NCBI GenBank assembly: GCA_021798655.1
Contig: JAJZFE010000156.1
Span: forward strand, 1-6,323
Direction: 5' to 3'
DNA length: 6,323 bases
Origin: Acidobacteriota bacterium
Lineage (GTDB): Bacteria; Acidobacteriota; Terriglobia; Terriglobales; Acidobacteriaceae
The position numbers and the translations under genes were made by a program. Shown piece by piece: positions 1 to 6,323 of this stretch. Every line of letters begins with the position of its first letter. The stretch's first letter is position 1. Under the pieces are notes generated by a model that saw only the letters and a list, made by a program, of their open reading frames with translations, was not told where the DNA came from and searched no databases.

Positions 1-139
1 ATTCCCGGTTACCACACCTCTCTTCGCAGCGCTTCTCACCTCCGTCATCGTCATCGTCGGCGCGCTCACCTTCTTCCCCGCGCTCGCACTCGGCCCCATT
101 CTGGAGCACCTGCTCCTTCACGTCGGCCACACCTTCTAG
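1..139 (+). CDS. kdpA: KdpA C-terminus (potassium-transporting ATPase, K+-binding subunit), partial
   Basis: This is the 3' end of a gene that starts before the window. The reading frame begins at base 2 and gives 45 residues before TAG at 137-139. The residues form a hydrophobic helix followed by [13 protein letters not shown], which matches the well-conserved end of KdpA (E. coli has GALTFIPALALGP near its C-terminus). The short tail after it, ending in GHTF, is a little longer than in E. coli. KdpA is the membrane subunit of the Kdp complex that selects and takes up K+, related to K+ channel/transporter proteins. The gene lies 15 bp upstream of kdpB in the same direction, the standard kdpABC order. 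Only the last membrane helix is visible, so nothing can be said about the selectivity-filter regions. Identification rests on this motif plus the adjacent kdpB. Confidence 0.93.
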   Translation, partial: FPVTTPLFAALLTSVIVIVGALTFFPALALGPILEHLLLHVGHTF

Positions 140-154
140 GCATCTGGAGAAACC

Positions 155-2206
155 ATGTCCACCGCACGTCAAGCCAAAGGCCGCAGCTCTCTCTTCGACA
201 AGAAGATCATGCGCCGCGCCTCGATCGACGCCCTCGCCAAGCTCTCACCGAAGACCATGATGAAGAACCCCGTCATGTTCGTCGTCGAAGTCGGCAGCGT
301 CCTCACCACCGCCCTCCTCATCGCCAACACCATCACCCACCACGGCCACTTTCGCTTCGATCTCCAGATCACGCTCTGGCTCTGGTTCACCGTCCTCTTC
401 GCCAACTTCGCCGAGGCCATGGCCGAAGGCCGCGGCAAAGCCCAGGCCGACGCCCTCCGCCTCGCCAAGTCCGAGACCATCGCCTACAAGGTCTCGAAGT
501 CCGGCGCCATCGAAGAGATTCCCAGCTCACAACTCCGCGCCAACGATGTCGTCCGCGTCCTCGCCGGCCAGATGATCCCCGGCGACGGCGAAGTCATCGA
601 AGGCGTAGCCTCGGTCGACGAGTCCGCCATCACCGGCGAATCCGCTCCCGTCATCCGCGAAGCCGGCGGCGACCGCTCCGCCGTCACCGGGGGCACCCGC
701 GTCCTCTCCGACCAGATCACGGTCCGCATCACCTCCAACCCCGGCGAGACCTTCCTCGACCGCATGATCGCCCTCGTCGAAGGCGCCGAGCGTCAGAAAA
801 CCCCCAATGAAATCGCCCTCAATATCCTGCTCGCAGGCCTCACCATCATCTTCCTTCTCGCCGTCGTCACCCTGCAGCCCTTCGCGGTATACTCCGGCGC
901 CCCACAGACCGTCTTCGTATTAATCTCACTGCTCGTCTGCCTGATCCCCACCACCATCGGCGGTCTGCTCTCGGCCATCGGCATCGCAGGTATGGACCGC
1001 CTCGTCCAGCACAACGTCCTCGCCACATCCGGTCGAGCGGTGGAGGCCGCCGGCGACGTCAACACCCTCCTGCTCGACAAGACCGGCACCATTACCATCG
1101 GCAACCGCGAAGCCTCCGAGTTCGTCCCCGCTCCCGGCATCACCGACGTCGTCCTCGCCGACGCCGCGCAGCTTTCCTCCCTCGCCGACGAGACCCCCGA
1201 AGGCCGCTCCATCGTCGTCCTCGCCAAGCAGCAGTACAACCTCCGGGGCCGCGAACTCGCGCACCTCAACGCCGAGTTCATCCCCTTCTCCGCCCTCACC
1301 CGCATGTCCGGTATCGAAGTCGATGGCCGCAGCATCCGCAAAGGCTCCGTTGACGCCATCGCAGCCTATCTCGTCGAGCATAACTCCCAACTCCCGGGCC
1401 AGGTCCGCGACGTCGTTGAAGTCATCTCCCGCGCCGGCGGCACGCCTCTCGTCGTTGCTGAAAACGGCCGCGCCCTCGGCGTCATCCATCTCAAGGACAT
1501 CGTCAAGGGCGGCATGAAAGAGCGCTTCGATCAACTCCGCGCCATGGGCATTCGCACCATCATGATCACCGGCGACAACCCTCTCACCGCCGCCGCCATC
1601 GCCCGCGAAGCCGGCGTCGACGACTTCCTCGCCGAAGCCAAACCCAAGGACAAGATGGACCTCATCAAGCGCGAGCAGGCAGATGGCAAGCTCGTCGCCA
1701 TGACCGGCGACGGCACCAACGACGCCCCCGCACTCGCCCAGGCCGACGTAGGCGTCGCCATGAACTCCGGCACCCAGGCCGCCAAAGAGGCCGGCAACAT
1801 GGTTGATCTCGACTCCAACCCCACCAAGCTCATCGAGATCGTCGCCATCGGCAAGCAACTCCTCATGACCCGCGGCGCCCTCACCACCTTCTCCATCTCC
1901 AACGACATCGCCAAGTACTTCGCCATCATCCCCGCCATGTTCGCCGGAGCCTTCCCCGTTCTCAACGCGCTCAACATCATGCACCTGCACAACCCGGAGT
2001 CCGCGATTCTCTCTGCGGTCATCTTCAACGCCCTCATCATCGTCGCTCTCATTCCGCTGGCTCTGCGCGGCGTAAGCTACCGCCCCATGTCCGCCGCAGC
2101 ACTGCTCCAGCGCAACCTCATCGTCTACGGCGCAGGCGGCATCATCGCGCCCTTCATCGGCATCAAGCTCATCGACATGCTCATCACGGCCCTCCACCTG
2201 GCCTGA
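155..2206 (+). CDS. kdpB: KdpB, P-type ATPase subunit of the Kdp potassium uptake complex
   Basis: KdpB hydrolyses ATP to drive K+ import through the inner-membrane KdpFABC complex. The 683-residue length matches E. coli KdpB (682), and the functional motifs sit one residue later than in E. coli throughout. They are: TGES at 160-163 in the actuator domain; PTTIGG from P265 in the fourth membrane helix; the phosphorylated aspartate D308 in DKTGTIT; nucleotide-pocket F378 and K396 (KGS); TGDGTND at 517-523; and D584/K587 (NDIAK) in the fifth helix. All catalytic residues are present, so the pump should be active. Seven membrane segments are expected and hydrophobic stretches fit at about 40-62, 70-88, 220-245, 252-280, 588-608, 616-640 and 655-680. 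The ATG at 155 is preceded by GGAGA at 146-150, five to six bases away. S163 corresponds to E. coli Ser162, known as an inhibitory phosphorylation site. Codons end mostly in C. Confidence 0.98.
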   Translation: MSTARQAKGRSSLFDKKIMRRASIDALAKLSPKTMMKNPVMFVVEVGSVLTTALLIANTITHHGHFRFDLQITLWLWFTVLFANFAEAMAEGRGKAQADALRLAKSETIAYKVSKSGAIEEIPSSQLRANDVVRVLAGQMIPGDGEVIEGVASVDESAITGESAPVIREAGGDRSAVTGGTRVLSDQITVRITSNPGETFLDRMIALVEGAERQKTPNEIALNILLAGLTIIFLLAVVTLQPFAVYSGAPQTVFVLISLLVCLIPTTIGGLLSAIGIAGMDRLVQHNVLATSGRAVEAAGDVNTLLLDKTGTITIGNREASEFVPAPGITDVVLADAAQLSSLADETPEGRSIVVLAKQQYNLRGRELAHLNAEFIPFSALTRMSGIEVDGRSIRKGSVDAIAAYLVEHNSQLPGQVRDVVEVISRAGGTPLVVAENGRALGVIHLKDIVKGGMKERFDQLRAMGIRTIMITGDNPLTAAAIAREAGVDDFLAEAKPKDKMDLIKREQADGKLVAMTGDGTNDAPALAQADVGVAMNSGTQAAKEAGNMVDLDSNPTKLIEIVAIGKQLLMTRGALTTFSISNDIAKYFAIIPAMFAGAFPVLNALNIMHLHNPESAILSAVIFNALIIVALIPLALRGVSYRPMSAAALLQRNLIVYGAGGIIAPFIGIKLIDMLITALHLA

Positions 2207-2227
2207 CCCCAGTAGCCGCACCTTCTG

Positions 2228-2281
2228 TTGTCGTTGTCGTTGTCCTTGCCGTTGCTCTTGCTCTTGCTCTTGCTTTTGCTT
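2228..2281 (+). repeat. Nine tandem TTGNNN hexamers between kdpB and kdpC
   Basis: Nine consecutive 6-bp units all begin TTG: TTGTCG twice, TTGTCC, TTGCCG, TTGCTC three times, then TTGCTT twice. A T-run follows. The units change stepwise along the tract, so neighbours are most alike, as expected from slippage or unequal exchange. The tract begins 21 bp after the kdpB stop. If read as protein it gives only alternating Leu/Ser or poly-Leu, so I treat it as non-coding. From general knowledge, similar hexamer tracts occur between genes in Acidobacteria; copies elsewhere in this genome cannot be checked here. Confidence 0.85.
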
Positions 2282-2289
2282 TTTTGGTT

Positions 2290-2320
2290 GTCATTCCGCA
2301 GCGAAGCGAAGGAATCTGCT
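2290..2320. repeat. Probable dispersed intergenic repeat, ATTCC...GGAAT type
   Basis: The core at 2293-2315 starts ATTCC and ends GGAAT, a 5-bp inverted repeat around AGCGAAGCGA-like sequence, and is followed by CTGCTGTT. Elements with a GTCATTCC...GCGAAGCGAAGGAATCTGC pattern are commonly seen between genes in several bacterial phyla, including Acidobacteria, where they also cause false short ORFs. The palindrome is imperfect and too weak to call a terminator. That it is dispersed is recalled from other genomes, not shown in this window, which has only one copy. Confidence 0.6.
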
Positions 2321-2336
2321 GTTCGTCGAGCCACCG

Positions 2337-2357
2337 CACCACTAACCACTCACCACT
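2337..2357 (+). repeat. Three 7-bp tandem repeats just upstream of kdpC
   Basis: Three adjacent heptamers read CACCACT, AACCACT, CACCACT, differing only in the first base. They end 12 bp before the kdpC ATG, so they occupy the region where the ribosome binds. The only Shine-Dalgarno-like sequence is a short TGGA at 2357-2360, overlapping the end of the last unit, nine bases before the start codon. Confidence 0.7.
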
Positions 2358-2369
2358 GGAATCACCACC

Positions 2370-2936
2370 ATGAAAAAGATCCTTCTCACCGCAACCCGCT
2401 ACACTCTCATCACCGCCATCCTCCTCGGCATCGGCTACCCACTCCTCATCACCGGACTGGCCCACGTCCTGTTCCCCAAACAAGCCGCGGGCGAACTCAT
2501 CACACGCAACGGCAAAGTCATCGGCTCACAACTCATCGGCCAGGCCTTCACCCGCGGCAATTACTTCCACAGCCGCCCCTCCGCCGCCGGCACGGGTTAT
2601 GATGCCGGCGCATCCTCCGGCTCAAACCTCGGTCCCACCAGCAAAGATCTCATCAGCCGCACGGAAGCCAGCATCACCGCCGAACAGCATGGATCCACCG
2701 TCCCCGTCCCCATCGATCTCGTCACCGCCTCCGGCTCCGGCCTCGACCCCGACATCTCCCCCGCCGCAGCCTACTACCAGATCCCGAGCATCGCACGCCA
2801 GCGCCATCTGTCCGAAGCAACCTTAACGCAGTTGGTAGACCAGCACACCACTCAGCGCCAATTCGGCCTTCTCGGCGAACCCCGCGTCAACGTCCTCGAC
2901 CTCAACCTGGCCCTCGACGCCCTTACCACCCGCTAA
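2370..2936 (+). CDS. kdpC: KdpC, accessory subunit of the Kdp potassium uptake ATPase
   Basis: KdpC is the single-span periplasm-facing subunit that stabilises the KdpFABC complex. The 188 residues are close to E. coli KdpC (190). One membrane helix lies at about 12-35. Family motifs follow in order: GSQLIGQAFT at 52-61, YFHSRPS at 65-71, SGSNLGP at 83-89, DLVTASGSGLDPDISPAAAYYQ at 116-137 (broken here only by numbering) and FGLLGEPRVNVLDLNLALD at 165-183. The ATG at 2370 gives a normal N-terminus, with two lysines before the helix. Its ribosome site is weak (TGGA, nine bases upstream). The gene is 163 bp from kdpB, a wide gap for an operon whose genes are usually tightly packed, and the gap is filled with short repeats. 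The end lies 37 bp from the 3' end of the convergent receiver gene, and I see no convincing terminator hairpin between them. No kdpD or kdpE follows. Confidence 0.97.
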   Translation: MKKILLTATRYTLITAILLGIGYPLLITGLAHVLFPKQAAGELITRNGKVIGSQLIGQAFTRGNYFHSRPSAAGTGYDAGASSGSNLGPTSKDLISRTEASITAEQHGSTVPVPIDLVTASGSGLDPDISPAAAYYQIPSIARQRHLSEATLTQLVDQHTTQRQFGLLGEPRVNVLDLNLALDALTTR

Positions 2937-2973
2937 CCCGCAGCCCACGACCGGCGCACCGCTGCAGCCACCC

Positions 2974-3402
2974 CTAAATCCCTGCCGACGCCCGCGCCTC
3001 CAGGAGAGTGCGCACCGTGGCGAGCAAAATCTCAGGCAGCAGCGGCTTCAGGCGGAAGTCCACACCGAGCGCCTTGTACTCTTCCTCCGCTTCCGCGAGA
3101 CCGCTGATCACAAGCACAGGAATATCTGGCGCGAACGTCCGCAGTTCGGTGACAAACTCGGAACCGTTCATGCCAGGCATGATGTGGTCGGTCAGAATGA
3201 GGTCGATCGTGGCCGGAAAATCTTTGCTGCGAAGCTGTTCGAGTGCACGCCCTGGATTGAGGACGGCGATCACAAAGTAACCTGCTCGCTTAAGAATGGT
3301 CTGACGAGTCGCGGCCTGAATGGCGTTGTCGTCGATGAGAAGCAAGGTGGGTTGCATGTGTTTCTGTGACCCTGATTCGGGTGTTAGGAGTGCGCTAAGC
3401 AT
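2974..3402 (-). CDS. Stand-alone response regulator receiver-domain protein
   Basis: The product is a single CheY-like receiver domain that would be phosphorylated by a histidine kinase. Numbered from the first ATG (142 residues), it has the acidic pair D24/D25 (LIDDN), phosphoacceptor D72 in TDHIMPGMNG, the switch serine S100 (VISG) and the conserved lysine K119 (LKP). All key residues are intact. There is no DNA-binding or enzymatic output domain, since the protein ends about 20 residues after KP. It probably acts in a phosphorelay or by protein contact. The start is uncertain. The first ATG (3400-3402) has AGAGGG about four bases upstream. A second ATG at 3355-3357 (M16) gives the more typical N-terminus, 11 residues or fewer before the DD pair, but has a poorer ribosome site. 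It points away from the kinase gene and toward kdpC. It is not KdpE, which has a winged-helix domain; its partner kinase is not in the window. Confidence 0.93.
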   Translation of the reverse strand: MLSALLTPESGSQKHMQPTLLLIDDNAIQAATRQTILKRAGYFVIAVLNPGRALEQLRSKDFPATIDLILTDHIMPGMNGSEFVTELRTFAPDIPVLVISGLAEAEEEYKALGVDFRLKPLLPEILLATVRTLLEARASAGI

Positions 3403-3442
3403 ACTGCCCTCTGTTCAAGTCTGTCCTGCCGATCCGGGCACA

Positions 3443-3448
3443 ACTATA
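3443..3448 (-). promoter_or_regulatory. Possible -10 element for the receiver gene
   Basis: On the minus strand the bases read TATAGT, a fair sigma-70-type -10. The predicted transcription start is near 3436, which gives a leader of about 34 bases to the first ATG at 3402 and includes its AGAGGG site. No good -35 hexamer is seen at the right distance (the bases there read roughly TCTGTG), so this is tentative. Confidence 0.3.
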
Positions 3449-3518
3449 TTCTGATGCACGCTGGCACAGAAAGGCTGCTCACATCATTAAAGGCCCATAA
3501 TCAGTGCTTTCCGCTGCC

Positions 3519-3540
3519 CCGCGCATGTCGGAGCATGCGG
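3519..3540. promoter_or_regulatory. Inverted/direct CATG repeat, possible operator
   Basis: The sequence contains GCATG at 3523-3527 and again at 3533-3537, exactly 10 bp (one helical turn) apart. CCGC before the first and CGG after the second also make an imperfect inverted repeat with one extra base on the left arm. It sits about 66-87 bp upstream of the kinase start, inside the divergent region shared with the receiver gene. A binding site for a regulator is possible, but only spacing and symmetry support this. Confidence 0.25.
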
Positions 3541-3590
3541 CCATTCTGCGCCAGATTTACATTTCTGCACAAATTCCTTGGCGGCGGTGC

Positions 3591-3599
3591 TGAGATAAT
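3591..3599 (+). promoter_or_regulatory. Extended -10 promoter, possibly giving a leaderless kinase mRNA
   Basis: TGA followed by GATAAT (hexamer at 3594-3599) fits the extended -10 pattern TGnTATAAT, which can work without a good -35. None is visible: the bases 17 bp upstream read AAATTC. Counting seven bases on from the end of the hexamer puts the transcription start at 3606, the A of the kinase ATG. The lack of a clear ribosome-binding site in front of that ATG agrees with a leaderless message. It could also be chance, with the true promoter further upstream. Confidence 0.4.
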
Positions 3600-3605
3600 G
3601 GCAGT

Positions 3606-6095
3606 ATGGCTCGTCGCGTCATTAAACAGTATGAGTTGCTCCGCAAGATCGGAGCAGGTGGAAGCGGCGTCGTGTACCTTGCCAACGACACGCTGCTGCA
3701 GCGGCCCGTCGTACTGAAGCTGCTGAAGCGCGGATCGCAGACCCCGGAGCAGATGCGGGCGACGCAGTTGCGCGAGGCTCGCCTGGCCTCGGCCATCGAC
3801 CACCCGAACGTCTGCGCCATCTATGAGGTTGGGGAAGAAGAGCTTGGCTCCGGCGATTCCGAAGCCTACATCGTCATGCAGTACATCCCCGGCAAGAGCC
3901 TCGACAAGGTCATCGCCGAGGGCCCCGCGAGCCTGCAACTCGTCCTCTCCAGCGGCATGCAGATGGCCGACGGCCTCTCCGCCGCGCACACGCTCGGCAT
4001 CTTCCATCGCGATCTCAAGCCGGCCAATGTCATGCTTACCGATGGCGGCCTGATCAAAATTCTGGACTTCGGCCTCGCGCGGCAGTTGAAGCGCGACAGC
4101 ATGGACTTCGATCCTTCCTTGACGACCCAGCCCGTCACGCCAGCCTTCGCGGGCGCCACCTACACCGCTCGCGGCGGCACCATCGCCTACATGGCTCCGG
4201 AGCAGTTCGTCACCGGCCAGAGCAGCGTGCAGAGCGACATCTTCGCGCTCGGCCTGATCCTCTACGAGATGGTCAGCGGACGCCATCCGTTTCATCGGCC
4301 CGACGCGCAGGAGTTGCAGAGCATTCGCGCCATCCAATACGCCGAGCCGCCGTCCCTGCGGGAGATTGTTCCGGACCTGCCCGTCGAGCTCGAGAGCGTC
4401 ATTCTGCGCTGTCTCGAGAAGCAGCCCTCGGAACGCTACGCATCGGCGGCAGAGCTGCGCGAAGGCCTGAAGACGATTGTGAAATCCCTGCAACTGGACT
4501 CCATGCTGATGCCCGGCGAGGGGGCCATCAACATGGCCGCGCAGCAGCGCCTGGACATGGAGCGGCCCGACGAAGAAAAACGCTCCACAGGAATCCTCTC
4601 CATGCTCGCCGAGCGGTTCCGCGACAGCACGGCGACGACCGCGTCCAAGGGCCCAAACATTGTGGTGCTCCCGTTTGTAAATCTGGAGTCCAGCGACTCG
4701 CGCCAGTTTTACGGCTACGCGCTCGCCGATGCATTGGCAGCCCGGCTCGCCAAAGTTCCTTCGCTCATCGTGCGCCCGTCGAGCGCGCTCATGGACGTTC
4801 CCACGCGTCAACTCGACCCCCTCAGCGTCGGCCGTAAGCTGATGGTGGACTTCGTGCTCGCCGGAAGTTTTCTGCGCTCCGACAAGGGCTTCGATCTGAA
4901 CTGGCAACTGCTGGACGTAGGCGGCCAGAGCGTGCGCACCGGCGGCGCCATCAGTGTTGCCAGCTTCGATCTCATCGCCGTGCAGACCGAGATCTGCGAC
5001 GAGGTCTTCGCGGAGTTGCATGGATTCGGCGGCCTGCAGGTCGGCCTCCCCGGACCGGCGAGCGTGACGTCGCTCGGCGATGCAGTGTCGGAGGAGTACC
5101 TGCAGGCGCGCGCGTTGCTGTCGTCCTTCATGTCCAGGACCGGAAGCCGCGACGAACTCGATCGCGCGCGCGAGTTATTCGAGCGTGTCGTCAAGCGCGA
5201 TCCGAAGTATGCACCGGGATGGTCCGGCCTTGGCATTACGCAGTTGCAGTACGCGCGGCACGGGCTCGGCGGCCAGATGCATGTGCTCGAGGCGCGACGC
5301 TCCTTCGATAAGGCGCTCGAGGGCGACCCCACCTCGGTCGAAGCGAATCTCTATCGCGTCTACATGCTGCTGAGCCGCGGTGAAAAAGAGAGCGCGCGGC
5401 ATGGCATCGAACGGCTGCTGCAGCAGGCCGCGAATGATTGGAACGTTCACCTGGTGGCTGGGCTCACGCTGCGCATCGACGGTTTATATGACGAGGCGCT
5501 GGACCAGTTCAACACCTCGTTGCGCCTGAACCCCTCCAATGCCGCGGTGATCTATAACCACCGCGCGCGAGTGTACCAATATCAGAACCAGTTGGAACTC
5601 GCGAGCGATGAGATTGAGAAAGGGCTCACGCTCGAGCCGCGGCAGCCGCTCCTGCGGATCTCAAAGGGATACCAGCAGATGCGGCAGGGCCAACTGGCCC
5701 AGGCGATTGAGACGCTCGAGCAGGTGACGCGCGATGATTCAACCCTGCGCATCGTCTTCCCGACAATTGCCATGTGCTACGTGCAACTGGGCGACCGCAA
5801 GCGCGCGGCGGAGTTTGTGCTCGAAGAAACTCTCTCAGCCGCCGAAGCAGATAGCGAGATGGCCTACCGGCTGGCCACCTACTTTGCCGTCGAGGGCGAT
5901 GCGTCCGAGGCACTGCATTGGCTGCGCCGCGCCATCTACCTCGGCAACGAGAACTACCCTTGGTTCAGCATCAATCCGCTGTGGCGCGGGATGGCCGACA
6001 ATCCCGACCTCCAGCGAATCCTCGAAGACCTGAAGAAGAGCTTCAAGCGAAATCAGAAGAACTGGAAGCGGCTCTTATCGCAGGTGATGGGGTAA
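3606..6095 (+). CDS. Cytoplasmic Ser/Thr protein kinase with FlgO/TolB-N-like domain and C-terminal TPR region
   Basis: This 829-residue protein has three parts. Residues 9-290 are a Hanks-type (PknB-like) kinase: glycine loop GAGGSG at 16-21, ATP-binding lysine K38 (VVLK), helix-C glutamate E57, catalytic loop HRDLKPAN with D136 and N141, DFG at 154-156, APE at 197-199, D211 and R277. All are intact, so it should be active. It is an RD kinase with a long activation segment of about 40 residues rich in Ser/Thr. After a charged linker, residues 350-472 (starting PNIVVLPFVNLES) resemble the FlgO / TolB-N-like domain found before TPRs in many bacterial signalling proteins. Residues about 500-780 look like TPR helices, with typical WSGLG, AL..DP and LNPSNA signatures, ending in a NYPWFSINPLWRG cap near 783. 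No membrane helix or PASTA domain is seen, so it is probably soluble, with the TPRs recruiting partners. Codon use is more mixed than in kdp. Targets are unknown. Confidence 0.93.
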   Translation: MARRVIKQYELLRKIGAGGSGVVYLANDTLLQRPVVLKLLKRGSQTPEQMRATQLREARLASAIDHPNVCAIYEVGEEELGSGDSEAYIVMQYIPGKSLDKVIAEGPASLQLVLSSGMQMADGLSAAHTLGIFHRDLKPANVMLTDGGLIKILDFGLARQLKRDSMDFDPSLTTQPVTPAFAGATYTARGGTIAYMAPEQFVTGQSSVQSDIFALGLILYEMVSGRHPFHRPDAQELQSIRAIQYAEPPSLREIVPDLPVELESVILRCLEKQPSERYASAAELREGLKTIVKSLQLDSMLMPGEGAINMAAQQRLDMERPDEEKRSTGILSMLAERFRDSTATTASKGPNIVVLPFVNLESSDSRQFYGYALADALAARLAKVPSLIVRPSSALMDVPTRQLDPLSVGRKLMVDFVLAGSFLRSDKGFDLNWQLLDVGGQSVRTGGAISVASFDLIAVQTEICDEVFAELHGFGGLQVGLPGPASVTSLGDAVSEEYLQARALLSSFMSRTGSRDELDRARELFERVVKRDPKYAPGWSGLGITQLQYARHGLGGQMHVLEARRSFDKALEGDPTSVEANLYRVYMLLSRGEKESARHGIERLLQQAANDWNVHLVAGLTLRIDGLYDEALDQFNTSLRLNPSNAAVIYNHRARVYQYQNQLELASDEIEKGLTLEPRQPLLRISKGYQQMRQGQLAQAIETLEQVTRDDSTLRIVFPTIAMCYVQLGDRKRAAEFVLEETLSAAEADSEMAYRLATYFAVEGDASEALHWLRRAIYLGNENYPWFSINPLWRGMADNPDLQRILEDLKKSFKRNQKNWKRLLSQVMG

Positions 6096-6129
6096 GCCAG
6101 ACAGTAGCCAGCAGCGCAGGACAAAGGCA

Positions 6130-6155
6130 AAGGCCCTCGAGCAATCGAGGGCCTT
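6130..6155. terminator. Hairpin terminator, probably bidirectional
   Basis: AAGGCCCTCGA at 6130-6140 pairs perfectly with TCGAGGGCCTT at 6145-6155 across a GCAA loop of the stable GNRA type. It lies 34 bp after the kinase stop and 21 bp from the stop of the convergent gene. The T-rich tails are modest: TTCATCTTT on the + side and CCTTTGCCTTT on the - side. The position between two gene ends supports termination for both. Confidence 0.8.
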
Positions 6156-6176
6156 CATCTTTGAAATCGCCGCGAA

Positions 6177-6323
6177 CTAGTGCGAGGCGGGATTGAATTG
6201 CAGCGGTGTATTGAGGGTGAAGATAATCTCCGTGCCGGTGGAAAGTTCCTGTTGGCGATCGCGTCTCAGCCACCAGACTGTTGCCACTCCCGCTCCGACC
6301 CCTAAGCCGACCACCGCGCCCAC
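6177..6323 (-). CDS. C-terminus of an unidentified protein, partial
   Basis: On the minus strand a frame is open from the window edge for 48 codons to TAG at 6177-6179. It reads a glycine/valine-rich hydrophobic stretch of about 19 residues, then WWLRRDRQQ, then ELSTGTEIIFTLNTPLQF and a short NPASH tail. The first part could be a membrane helix or a glycine-zipper segment. The last part resembles, from memory, the ends of acidobacterial proteins in which a glycine-zipper region precedes a GTxxxxxLxxPL-like strand. That similarity is not enough to name a function. The start codon is outside the window; a GTG at the very edge is more likely an internal valine. The gene is convergent with the kinase gene and shares its terminator hairpin. 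The amino-acid pattern and good stop placement after the hairpin argue for a real gene. Confidence 0.7.
   Translation of the reverse strand: MGAVVGLGVGAGVATVWWLRRDRQQELSTGTEIIFTLNTPLQFNPASH

Noticed and set aside
926..2221. Long open frame of 431 codons antisense to kdpB
   Set aside because: It reads as a low-complexity Gly/Asp/Glu/Val mixture, as expected opposite a gene with C-ending codons. kdpB on the other strand is certain.
2293..2315. ATTCC...GGAAT hairpin as a terminator between kdpB and kdpC
   Set aside because: The stem is only 5 bp with a long, imperfect middle and is followed by no T-run; the T-run lies before it.
2125..2483. Minus-strand frames rich in Ser-Lys and Asp-Asn repeats
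   Set aside because: The repeats are the hexamer tract translated; the rest overlaps kdpB and kdpC.
2228..2602. Open frame starting in the hexamer tract with Leu/Ser repeats
   Set aside because: Its start is repeat sequence and the rest is kdpC read out of frame, rich in Pro/His/Arg.
2960..2969. GCTGCAGC palindrome between kdpC and the receiver gene as a terminator
   Set aside because: It is self-complementary without a loop and has no T-run on either side.
3501..5021. Long open frame of 506 codons antisense to the kinase gene
   Set aside because: It covers the conserved kinase domain on the other strand and shows no domain pattern; high GC removes stop codons by chance.
6043..6273. Minus-strand frame of 76 codons across the terminator
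   Set aside because: It runs through the hairpin and into the end of the kinase gene; a different minus frame ending at 6177 looks like the real gene.

Overview
The window is GC-rich and reads as acidobacterial DNA, most likely from the Terriglobus / Granulicella / Edaphobacter group. This is inferred from three things: codon choice with many C-ending codons, an intergenic mosaic of short repeats of a kind I associate with these genomes, and a cytoplasmic Ser/Thr kinase fused to a TPR region. No rRNA or other marker gene is present, so the taxonomy is provisional.

Positions 1-2936 are the end of a high-affinity potassium uptake operon on the + strand: the last 45 codons of kdpA, complete kdpB (683 codons) and complete kdpC (188 codons). 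kdpA and kdpB are 15 bp apart. kdpB and kdpC are separated by an unusual 163-bp gap holding three kinds of short repeat: a TTGNNN hexamer tract, an ATTCC...GGAAT element and a CACCACT-type heptamer tract. No kdpD/kdpE sensor-regulator pair follows kdpC.

Positions 2974-3402 carry a stand-alone response-regulator receiver on the - strand, convergent with kdpC. It is separated by about 200 bp of divergent control region from a long + strand gene at 3606-6095. That gene encodes an 829-residue protein with an intact Ser/Thr kinase domain, a central domain resembling the FlgO / TolB-N-like family, and a C-terminal TPR superhelix. It has no visible membrane segment. A good extended -10 sequence lies so close to its ATG that the mRNA may be leaderless.

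A perfect 11-bp hairpin with a GCAA loop follows the kinase gene and probably terminates transcription from both sides. The last 147 bases are the 3' end of a convergent - strand gene with no recognised function, which runs off the window.

The Kdp genes encode the K+ pump: KdpA is the channel-like subunit, KdpB the P-type ATPase and KdpC the accessory subunit. The receiver and kinase genes are signalling genes next to the pump. A direct functional link is not shown by the sequence. KdpB does keep the TGES serine that is the inhibitory phosphorylation site in E. coli, which makes the neighbouring Ser/Thr kinase worth testing. I see no clearly new system; the most unusual points are the kdpB-kdpC repeat mosaic, the kinase architecture and the possible leaderless start.
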